Source of the DNA: Ancylostoma caninum
Taxonomy: Eukaryota > Nematoda > Chromadorea > Rhabditida > Ancylostomatidae
Assembly: GCA_037903475.1 (NCBI GenBank)
Contig: JBAJFG010000328.1
Location: forward strand, 434,001 to 498,000
DNA: 64,000 nucleotides
Reading direction: 5' to 3'
Of this stretch, positions 51,606 to 61,534 are shown one piece after another. The notes under the pieces were generated by a model that saw only the letters and a list, made by a program, of their open reading frames with translations, made no database searches and was not told the DNA's origin. How positions within the stretch are numbered: the first letter of the stretch is position 1; each line of letters starts with the position of its first letter. Made by a program: the position numbers and the translations under genes.

Positions 51606-52348
51606 AGAGGAAAACTAGAAAGCACTACGAAAACATGGATGAATCTTGCAGAAGACCATCTTTACATCTTTTTGATGAGAATTTGCATATTAGTGTTGCT
51701 TTTATGCTCCAGTGGATCCCTTTGGTTCCACAATAGCCTCAAAACCGGGGCTGTGCGCAAGCAGTGTGACCTAGCTGCCAGAGTTGTCACGCTGCAGACA
51801 TCCAATGCCCAATTACAGTTGACCTGTAATTGTGGGCAATATGCCTTAGATTTGAAGCAGTGGTGCCTGATGATTTGCGTCTTCATGGCGGCCTGAACAC
51901 GGGCAGTTCTCGGGTGGATAGGAAGGCAGTCTCTGTCTTCAGCGGCCTTACAGCGGCCTTAACGCGGCCAATTCTCTGGCGAAAACACCCACCCTCTCGT
52001 TCGGAACGGAATTTGCCGCCGAAATCATCTGAGTCTTCCCATTTCAAGTCTTTGTAACTCGGCCATTCTTCGCAAATGGGCTGGACTTGTGGAATAAAGA
52101 CCGCCTTTTTTCATAGGACCTGACATGAATGAACACAATGTTCTTCTTTGCTATAGCGCTAAACCTAGGGATTGAGCATTTAGAATTTTGGGAGAAAAAT
52201 TTTTATAGCCGAGGTTTCCAGTGTCTTGGTCCTCGAACGGTCCCAATTTCTACGAAACTTGTACCATTAGAGACACAGGCATTCTCGGCATATGAGAGCG
52301 TATCCATCTATCTATAGGGTATCCATCTATCTCCTGGATGATTTATAA
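51606..52348. other. No certain gene
   Basis: A plus-strand ATG frame at 51639-51896 starts with a hydrophobic run (MRICILVLLLCSSGSLWF), but the opposite strand is open too and no splice context supports it. Possibly part of a repeat following the tRNA-like head. Confidence 0.35.
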
Positions 52349-52560
52349 GGGTACTTCACACCGGGGTGCTGCGTCAGACGCATGCATTCATTTGTGGAGC
52401 ATTTTTCGACGCAGCATGCACATTCCCAATGAAGGGAAGGCACGACCGGCGCGAGGCGGTAAATGTGCGCGTCAGAGCTGCGTCAGCGATCCGAATCGCC
52501 CTATCTTCGATGATGAAGCCGCACGCGCGTCAAACGCACCGATCTAGTATAAATTGTCTT
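52349..52560. mobile_element. Possible MITE family S relative
   Basis: GCTGCGTCAGACGCATGCAT near the left and GTATAAATTGTCTTA at the right resemble the ends of the family S element at 25459. Internal words are shared with 40700-40785 and 42805-42960. The boundaries are approximate. Confidence 0.45.
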
Positions 52561-52664
52561 AGAGCATCGAAAGGGGATTGGTTGTTTCATTTCCTAGCAC
52601 TGCCTTTCTCTTTGATAAAACATGTTTTCCTTACCGACTTCCATCCATCTATGCCTGAACTTCT

Positions 52665-55600
52665 TCTTCTTCTTCAGCGTCTCTCCAATTTGGTGGCGGG
52701 TCCGCTTCGCTGGTCCATTGACGCCATTTAGCCCTGTCTTGCGCTTGGTCCAGGTGGATTCAAGTTAGCTTAAGATCGGCGTGGATCGTATCAAGCCAGC
52801 CCTGCTTTGGTCGACCTTTTGGCCGTTTGCCTTGAACCTCGAGATCAAGGCCCACTTTGCATACGGTTTCCTCCTCGGCACGCAGAACGTGGCCGTACCA
52901 TCGCAGACGAGATTCGTGAAGTTTATCAGTTGTCGCAGCCACGCCAAGCCGATTCCTGATGTCCTCGTTGCAGATTCGATCGAGCCGCGTTACTCCAGCC
53001 ATCCAGCGCAGCATCTTCATCTCCACTGCGCCAATGACGTTCTTCTTCTTTAGTTGCAGGCCAACATTAGGCGCCATAGAGAGCAACGGGATGGACAAGC
53101 ACGAAAGATCTTCGATTTTAGTCGATCCGGATAAAATAGCAGGTGCTCGCTATCCCTGCACCACAACTGGCAAACCCAAAGCTCGTGCCACGCGGGCGTG
53201 TGACCTCAAACTTGAGTAATTAAACCTTTACCTAAGAGTTCTAGAATCAACAGCTCACGAGCGATATCAAAAATAACAAATTGATGGCTTCATAATATCA
53301 TTGGCAACATTCGCAATAAATATATAATTTTATCAATCGCAAAAATATGTATTTCATTCGCAAATAAGTGTTGTTAACAGAATGATGATAAATGATAATA
53401 GTGGAATAAAACGATCGCAAATGTCATGGCAAAATAATATCGTAAAGTGAGACATAATAGATGAAATTGTAGAGATGAGAAAGAATATTTAATGATCAAT
53501 CGCAAAAAGAATACATAGAGAAAACACTCGCAAAAGAAGAGAGGGGATAAATATCTTTGCAGCGTCGCAATTCGCACTCGCGCATTTGCCCTTTTATACT
53601 GTGCTGGGTGAGATTCCCCAAAACATATGCGTTGGTATTCCTTTGAGATAAGCTTTATCTCCTCAGTATTGGCAGAATGTTGTGGGAACGTCGGCAAAAC
53701 TTCTGAATCGCGTTCTCCGCGATACCGGGATCTTTTTATCACACATAACGCCTGTCAACGAACGCCACTTCCTCCACGCGGAGTTAACTCGGGCTACAAT
53801 TCCACGAGAAAGGCTACTGTCAAATGAGATCCCTGACCCAAGGTAGCTTGAACACATCCGTCCTCGGTAAGTCTAGGCCGTCTACGTTTATGGTTCCAAG
53901 TTCGTCCACACTGGTTGTTAGATACTCCATCTTCTTGACGTTAAAACGTAGGCCGAATTGTGCAAGGCGGGCACTCCAAGCTTGTGTCAGCCGCTCGAGT
54001 TCCTGCCTGTCTTTGGACACGAGCACGACGTCTGCGTGCAACAATGTCCAAGGGGCAGGTTTCTGCAGATCCCGTGTTACGACGTCCATCACCACAATAA
54101 AGAGGAGGGGGGGGGGTAGAGCATAGCCTTGATGCACTCCAACGGAAATGGGGAAATCCATCGACGTGTCGGCGGCAGCCTGCGCATGCCTTCTTGGACT
54201 GGAGTGTATGTAGAATCCGATCCATTCGATAAGTTCTTCACGAATATCTTATCGCCGCAAAGCATACAAGATGACTTCATGGGACACGCGGTCAAATGCC
54301 TTTTCCAAATCGAGGAAGGGGAGATGCCACACATGCTGCTCGTCTCTCTGCTCATGACCGATGCTTCTCGACCAAGAGACGAGCAACATGCATCAGAGAT
54401 GCCGCACCCGGCTAAAACCGCACTGGGCCGCACGATGTCGCTAATTCTGCAGTCTATGATATGCTCGAAAACCTTCATGGTATGAGATAGGAGGCGAATC
54501 GGTCGATAGTTAGCACAGCCACTGCCTTTGCGCTTCCATATCGGCATTGTGATGCTGAGCTGCCAATCCTAGGGTATTATCTTTTCCATCACTATCTGGT
54601 TGAAGAGCCTCGCCAGCCAATCGGCAGATTTTCAGCATTGTGACTTCCACAGATCCACTGCCATGTCATCGGAACCAGTCACTTTATGTGACATCACTCG
54701 CTTCAACGCTGCCTCCGTCTCCTCAGCAGTGATTGCTCGCACGGGCAAACAGCTCGGTGAGAAGTAAAGAATTGGTGGGTGGGCGAACTCCTCTGTGGAG
54801 ACTTTTTCGAAGCAATCGCGCCATCTCTTCATCGCCTTCGTGCGGTCCGTAAGAATGTAGCCATGCTCGTCATTGACACCATGGAACTTCTAGATGTCTT
54901 CCATTTGATGTTTACGGGATTTGGCGAGCCGGTATATGAGCCGTTCGCCCTCGTTCGTACCCAGCTTCTTTCCGAGATCCGCTTAATGCGCGGCTTTCGC
55001 CACCGCCGCGGCATTTTTCGATGCTCTTTGGCTTCGCAGTAGTTGCGCCATCTGTCAGCTGTCTCGTTGTCGAGAAAGGCATGGTACATGTGCTTCTTCT
55101 CCCGAACTTCCGGCTTCACTTCGTCCATCCACAGCCAAGGTAGCTTGTCGGTCATCCTTTGACCCGATTTAGTCACACCAAGTCCAGACCGCGTTGCCTC
55201 TATGACCATTCGTTCAGCATTCCGCCAAGTTTTCTCAACACTAGTCATTGGTGGCAGCTGGATCCGAGATATGACCGCAGCCTCCTTCTGATTCAGACTC
55301 CACCATTTCATCCGAGCTGGTCCGCATCTCTCCTCATACTTCCTCTTCGGTGGCGTGATTTTCAGCGTACAAATCAGCGGCCGATGTTGTGTCACTACCG
55401 TCCTATATGGCACGACCTTCACATCCTTCACTAGCTTTCGGTCCTGACGTCACAAAAGTACATAGTCGATCTGTGTCTTCGTATTGCCGCTGTCGAAAGA
55501 AACAAGATGGGACGTGCGTCCTTCAAATCATGTGTTTGTTATGACAAGGTTATGACACCCGGCATAATCGAGAATGCGTTCACAATCTCCGTTACGTGTT

Positions 55601-56000
55601 CCTTAGCCGAACCCATCATGGAAATTGTAGTTGCTTTTCGTCGCTCACATGTGACCATTAAGGTCTCCAGAGACGACAATCGTATCCTTCTTGGGCACTT
55701 CTGCGGTTTTCTCATCAGGCTACGCCCAGAAGTCGTCCTTGATTCGCTCAGAGCCGCCAGTTTGTGGACCGTATGCAGGAAAGAAGTGGAGCCGCAGTTC
55801 GACAGTGGCAATGCCAATTTTCATAAGCTGATCATCGAAAAGCTGGACTTTTGCTACTGCGTCTTGGCAACGTTTTGCTCCTTAACGACTCACCTTCTTG
55901 CCCCCGATGCCGCCGTTCGCGAAGCATTGAGGACCCTTGCATATTTTTCACACTAACCTGGCCCCGAAAGTGCGCGTCGATGCCCGTATACGCCGTTCTT
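52665..56000 (-). pseudogene. LINE (RTE-like), endonuclease plus RT, broken
   Basis: On the minus strand from about 56000 to 52665 the frames give, in order, endonuclease pieces (VQLFDDQLMKIGIAT; VVSGDLNGH as the GDLN motif; DRLCTF region; then VTQHRPLICTLKI with a QHRP in place of the usual SDHR), a Trp/Arg-rich linker, ITAEETEAALKRVMSHKVTG, MPIWKRKGSGCANYRPIRLL, the RT core, and a C-end ETK/EMKMLRWMAGVTRLDRIC with RLRWYGHVLR and KGRPKQGWLDT. It ends in a CTTCTTCTT (GAA on the element strand) tail at 52665. Several frame changes are present, and the catalytic Ala-Asp-Asp box reads LHADVVLV with one Asp missing. RT is also split by the insertion at 53131-53724. The copy is dead. RTE-like by domain order; the subfamily is uncertain. 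Confidence 0.85.
53131..53724. mobile_element. 594-base insertion within the LINE RT, 4-base target duplication
   Basis: The LINE's RT translation breaks at 53728 and resumes in register at 53130, and CCGG stands at both junctions (53127-53130 and 53725-53728). The inserted DNA is AT-rich at its centre, with repeated ATCGCAAA/TCGCAAAT words, and has no inverted ends I can see and no coding capacity. The family is not recognised. Confidence 0.7.
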
Positions 56001-57181
56001 CTAAGGCACTATTGACGTTATAACCATACGAGGTGACGTGAGGCTTCCTCGTCCGGCCTGTCACCGCGGCCTGTCGACGACATACGACTGTTGAGGAGAA
56101 GGATTCCCTCCATCGTGGACGAGGGATTTATCTGTTAGAGGCGACCCCAGATCTCCTCTCATACGTTCCCGAGTCGTTAGAATGCGAGCTTCTGGCCAAA
56201 TCTGAACTGCAGGGTACAGCCCACACAAAGCATTTGCACACCCGCACACGCGCTAGTGCGTCTTCACACTCAAATGCCGGCAGTATAAATCGAATCCAGC
56301 ACTGTCGAAGTAATGAGTCCATCCCCTAGACCTACCCGCGTCGCAGGCCAAGTGCATGGCTGTTTTTGGTCAGCGGTAAACACCCTATCCGTCGCCAGGG
56401 GTCGCTCCACGTAGCCTCGCAGCAAATCGGCTGGGATCCCTTGAAGGAGGGAGATCCGTTGCATCTACACTTGAACTGCGCCTAACCATGCCCGTTCTAA
56501 CTCGGCCAATCTTTCCTCAAGGATTGAGAAGGAAGCTTTCAGACCCGCGTTTTTCTGCAGCTTTGAACAAAATTGACCAATGCATTCGTGGTCCTCATTG
56601 CAGGAAAACTAGGATAACAACTGGATTTTGATGACCAAATTTTTCGTGGGTACTGCCTTCAATCCGCTGCAGATGTAGAAGTGGCTAATGGAGATATAGT
56701 CGGAAAATCCCTTGGAGCGTCGCAAAAAAACATTGTGCCAAAATTCACGAGACACCTTGTAGAACTTAGAAGTGGGAAAGAACCAAATATCGTTTTTCTG
56801 AATGTCGCTTGATCAAAGCAAAATGGATGAATGCCGGAACGACAAGTTTTTCTAGTCAAATTATTCACAGTGCATTTGATTAAAACTTCGGTTCGGTTTA
56901 CAATAAATTTTCTCATCCTAGTATCGCAGGGACTTTTCTAAGAACTATCATCCGCTATCCAAAATATATAGCAGAAGTCGAGTTCGTTTTCTTTAATTTG
57001 GGAGATCACAAAAAAAGACTAGGTGACTGTAAGCGAGTACCGAAAAATTTGCACTAAGTTGCTCAAACATGTATCGCGTCGAAGCTCTATAGTCATAAAA
57101 AACACTTCCTAAACAAGTTCTAGCACTTCCTCGAGAGTTCACTCAGCTCTTCACTCCATAATCGACAAGTGGTAGTTGTAG
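56001..57181. other. No recognised gene; upstream region of secreted-protein gene B
   Basis: Short frames only. The last 100 bases before the TATA box are pyrimidine-rich on the coding strand, as at gene A. Confidence 0.4.
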
Positions 57182-57189
57182 TATAAATA
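57182..57189 (+). promoter_or_regulatory. TATA box of secreted-protein gene B
   Basis: TATAAATA begins 43 bases before the ATG at 57225, the same spacing as gene A. Confidence 0.75.
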
Positions 57190-57224
57190 CGAGATTCACA
57201 AGGACATGAGCGTCGACGACAGCT

Positions 57225-58508
57225 ATGAGTTCTCCCAACTTCCTCATTGTCCTCCTCATCGGCATTGCTCAAAGGTTTGTGTTATGGATTTCTAGCAACT
57301 GAACATGTCTGAAATAGTCAGAAAATGAGGATTTATTAGTCTATAAATGACTGTATGCAACCATCATCAGCTCAAATTTGATTCTGATCGTATTTGTAGT
57401 AGAGTTGTGGTTTACTAAAATTTTTATGTTCTCATTTCTAGGAAAGTTATTGTTAAATAGAAAACTCCCTGGACGTTTGAAAGGCACCTCAGGCCCTTAG
57501 TCTTGAAAAACACACAGTGGCCATCGTCTTTCAGGATCCCTTTTCCCTCTACATTAGTAGTCATTCAATTCTATTTCATTTCAGTTCATGGGCAAGCTAT
57601 TCGTTCGGAGGATTTGGAGGTATGCTTCACCTCCGTTTACTTACTTGTAATGCATAAGTGTGCAACATGCTGTTGGCAAGAAGAGTTTGAATGAAAAGAG
57701 AATGTTTGTAAAAAGATCCATCCTTTATAGGCTATTTACACCTAATTTTTCCGTGATTAATATGTTTGCAATAAGAAAGTTGGAGTTGAACGAAAAGAAT
57801 GTAAATGCATGCTTCTACATTAGAACTTAGTTAGTACGTAGAACAATGAAAACATCACTTTACTCCACACAAGCAGCGAGCAGTTTACTATCTGCGATGC
57901 CATGATCTTAGTAAGATTTGAGGCCGGAAATTTGGTGTTGTTGTTTTTTTTTGCATGATCGAATTTTTACACTCATTTCCACAATTTTCCCGAAGAGTAC
58001 GATTATATCGAGAACGATTCGCTTTATGTGTGTTTCTCTCTATCGAAGCCAATTCTGATGGAACCTTTTGTTTTCATTGCTCTGAAGAAAATTGCCCAAC
58101 CTTCGTAATTTTAGCACCCGTAGCTGGAATTCCAGTAGCTCATGCAGCACCAGTCTTGTCGTCGCCGCTCGCTTTCCAAAATGGACCTATCTACACTTCC
58201 CTGACTCCCTCAATGGTGAGTGAATTTCTCCACGTCTCTCATAGAACTTTGTTTTCCTCGCGACGATCTGTCTGCGTGAACTCGAAAGATCCTACATCAG
58301 GAAAGACCTTTTTTTACAGCACCCCGTCTACCACACTCCTCGGGTCGAGGTCCATAACGTCATTCGCAGCACCGATAAGGGTGAGTCTTGTGGAAGATTA
58401 ACGAATCATGTTGAGCTTCGAAAGCTGATACAAGCATTGCTTTCAGAAACCCGGCATTTCTCTGGCACAATGCACCGATCTTCAGGATTCCCATTCAGGA
58501 AGAACTAA
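57225..58508 (+). CDS. Secreted small protein B (102 aa, five exons, unknown family)
   Basis: Exons: 57225-57274, 57585-57619, 58115-58215, 58320-58380, 58447-58508 (stop TAA). Introns start GTTTGT, GTATGC, GTGAGT, GTGAGT and end TTTCAG, TTTTAG, TTACAG, TTTCAG, phases 2, 1, 0, 1. Exons 1 and 4 have exactly the same length as in gene A (50 and 61 bases). The product has a signal peptide (MSSPNFLIVLLIGIAQS), a Gly/aromatic stretch (SYSFGGFG), an Ala/Pro-rich part, and a conserved C-half with NGPIYTSLTPSM, HPVYHTPRVEVHNVIRSTDK and HFSGTMHRSSGFPF. There are no cysteines. The two genes are clearly duplicates about 40 kb apart on the same strand, with the signal peptide and residues 18-45 diverged and the C-half kept. 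Function unknown; a secreted structural or signalling role is only a guess. AATAAA at 58573 is the likely polyadenylation signal. Confidence 0.87.
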
Positions 58509-58572
58509 TGGAAATCTACCAGTAGTACTACTCTACTTATTTCTGGCTGTTCTATTTTGGTGCGCAAACAAA

Positions 58573-58578
58573 AATAAA
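58573..58578 (+). promoter_or_regulatory. Polyadenylation signal of gene B
   Basis: AATAAA 65 bases past the stop codon of secreted-protein gene B. Confidence 0.7.
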
Positions 58579-60406
58579 AGCATTATAACATCTAATACTG
58601 TAGCACACTATTCAAAAGTAAGATTTCCTAGGAGCGAAGTTATGCTTGGGACGAATTATTGCCTATTCCATTGAATAAAGGAAACATCAGGACGCTATGT
58701 GGGGGAACCTAGATACTACCCTGCGGGGTTCATGACCTCTTTCAAGATTTCGCTTTCTGCAGTATAACTCTTGTTTTCCTTTTAATCATTTCCACGGTTC
58801 CCTAGAGAATGATACCTCAAGCTATGCATCTTTCATAAAGGCTGGTCTGTCAGCTCATCGCTGGTCTCAGAATCAAACTTCCGCGTTGTGAAACTATTAC
58901 GAACTGTCAGAAGTAGAGGTCGTTGGGAACTGCGAAAATACACAAAACTCATAAGAGAACTCATGCTAGAGTTACAAGGTTTAGTGTCAGGGAAGGATGC
59001 ATCACGATTGGAACGATTTGAGTTATCATAGATTGCTATCAACAATTTATAACTTAGTGAGAAAATTTACCATTTAACTTTTGAAACTGGAAAAACATGA
59101 GTAGAGCATGGGTCATATCTACATGAAGACGGTACGAAAGAAGAGAAAAAAGCGCAATAGAATGATTTCGTCTAGCTTCGCACCTGCAGCTGTTGCCACT
59201 TCTTTACGCTGACTGATATCCAGACCTCATTCACGTGCATTCCTCGATGAACACTACAGTATATACTAGAATTTTAAATTGGGAATGCACGCTGAAGTCT
59301 CAACCTCTTTATAGATGTGTTGCCGAATTAGTCTTGCCCCACTTTTGGGATTACCTGGACGGGCTTTTCATGGAGAATTTTTTGATATACACAGTACCAA
59401 ATATTATGACTGTGCATATTGTGTACGTGTACGAGTTTCCGCCAGTTGAAATTTTATTATTCAAAACCAATTTTTTCTCACTTGTGCGACTGGAACATCT
59501 GTAAAGACATTCATGTGCATGAATAACCTGAAATACAATACCGTCGGTAAGCTTTGGCAAAAAGTCGGAAGTGACGCAAAGGTTCATCTTTTTCTTCTGT
59601 TTGCTACAGCATTGTTAAGTGAAAAGCATATTCGACATATGGGTAAATATTTGAAATCAACTTCCTGATGTTTACAGGGTAGCTTCGAAACCGCTGCATC
59701 GAAACCGTTGCACCCAGGTTAAGGAATCAGGTGCAGCAAGCGCACGAGTACTAGGCCAGGGGAGCGCGAGGAGAAAACCGAGGTCTCCGCTGGTTTGGAG
59801 ATCCGGACGGAATGATAAACGTGCTAGAAGTGCAATTAAATGGACAATGAAGAATAAGTATTTGAGAAATGAAAATAAAAGCAAAACAACAAAAAAAGAG
59901 CCACTGCAAAATGTCTAACAATTTGAAGAGAAGAATGCAGGTATTTGTGCTTCTCGTTTTATAAGTAAGCGAAATAAGATCATGTCCAGTATTAATGAAA
60001 ACTTTTCAAATTTTATTGAATTTGCTATTTTTAGAATAAGAGCGCTTTGAAAGGATATTCTTACAGGTTCAAAGCAACAACTCATCTTATTGGTGCCGAG
60101 ACGATCAGGGATGAGTGGATTCGAGATCTTCGAAGACCCGGATAATGGAGTGGCCGAAAATGACCGGACAATTTTTTTACCGGAAAACGGCTAAGGGATT
60201 CCCCCTTTATGAAATCACCCGCCAACCCACCCTAGTAAACCTGAACAACATTCCTTTCTTTCTGTTTTAAAGCGAACGTTCCAAACCACTTATGATACAT
60301 GTGAAAGGCGCTAGAATTCGTAGCGCAAATGCTGTTTTTCACATAAATGACGATTGCCTCTCCGAAAAAAGTACGAATCGAAAGTCGAACGCAACTGGTT
60401 TCTGCT
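58579..60406. other. No recognised gene
   Basis: AT-rich with short frames on both strands, none with splice support or a motif. Confidence 0.45.
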
Positions 60407-60673
60407 CAGTGACGGACAGAGGGAAGGCCCCCCCCCCTCCCGAGAATGGTTTGTCAAATTTTCGAAATTACTCTACAATACAAATAAAAACCTTGTACAA
60501 CTTCATTTTTAATTGCTTATTTTTATTATAATTTTAATATAATTTTTATTTATTAATATGATTAACATTTTTACTAATTTTGTTATCTATCTGGTCTCCA
60601 AAGCGGCGGAGACCCCACTTTCTTCCCACGCCCCCCCCCTCAACCTGCCGCCCACTTTCGCCGTCTGCCACTG
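60407..60673. mobile_element. hAT-like MITE, copy 2
   Basis: 267 bases from CAGTGACGGACAGAG to the inverted GTCTGCCACTG, with an AAGGCCCCCCCC run near the left end, an AT-rich middle (TTTTTAATTGCTTATTTTTA) and a CGCCCCCCCCC run at the right. Matches 18374-18632. The CAGTG ends fit hAT-type termini; no 8-base target duplication was seen. Confidence 0.75.
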
Positions 60674-61534
60674 ATACATAGTACTGTATAGTTACCGTAA
60701 TCCTACAAAAATGGAGTTGTCTCGGAAAGATGATGAGGACTTTGCGTTCAACTTTTGAAATAGACCCTGTTATATGCAGAGCCACAGCAAAAATTTTGCT
60801 TTTAGTTGGTCTCGACCGGAATGAAAGTATTGTGTGAAATAAGATTCCTATTGTGCATGTGTAGTTGTTTTACAAGGAGGTGAAGTCTAACTCTGAGTTA
60901 CAGCTTTTCAAGGAACCACGAGTGGTCGTGACTTGTATGTTTGATTTGCCCTTTGATAGATGGAAGAGATAGGTTAGCTAAAATGTTTGCTAAAAATACA
61001 AAAATGTGTATGCCGGAATGAAAACACACCATACATAGTTGATCTATCTAAGTATTCTGCTCTTTTTTTTAACTGCGCCTATGTACTGATTCGAAAAGCC
61101 ATCAAATCACCATCAAACCTCAAATCAGCAGCTGTCAGCTACGTAGCTGTCCACCTTCGAGAATGATCACCATCCAGAAGGTGTAGTTGGTAGCTTTGTT
61201 TGGTTCTCAGTAGTACTACGGAACTTCACGAATCATCAGGGACTCAGCATATGCCTTGTAGCCACGCCAATAATCTGTGTTTTTCAAGCGGTTTCCCGTT
61301 TTTGATGAACTGACCGCAGTGCATGTCCTGCTCTAGGATTCCCCCCCCCCCCACTTTCCGAGAATCTAAATTTACGTGTTGGCTGGGGAGTAGTGAGCTG
61401 CGGCTCGGAAGGGGAGATCTGCTGTAGCGCTGTAATACTCCCCCGCGGCAGCGAGCGCGCTCACTGCCTCCTCACATTCTGCTCCTCCCTTCCGACGCAC
61501 GAAACTCCAGTCGCTCGCCTGACCCACTCACAAC
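60674..61534. other. Upstream region of troponin C
   Basis: Contains an AGCAGCTGTCAGCTA cluster near 61130 with a CAGCTG E-box of the type bound by muscle bHLH factors, a C-run at 61340, and a GC-rich stretch at 61380-61500. A possible trans-splice acceptor (ACGAAACTCCAG) lies 25 bases before the ATG. Confidence 0.5.

Noticed and set aside
51639..51896. 85-codon ORF with a hydrophobic N-end
   Set aside because: The opposite strand is open as well, and it follows a tRNA-like head, which suggests a repeat; no supporting exon structure.
55507..55956. 149-codon plus-strand frame
   Set aside because: It is the complement of the minus-strand LINE endonuclease region, whose motifs are recognisable.
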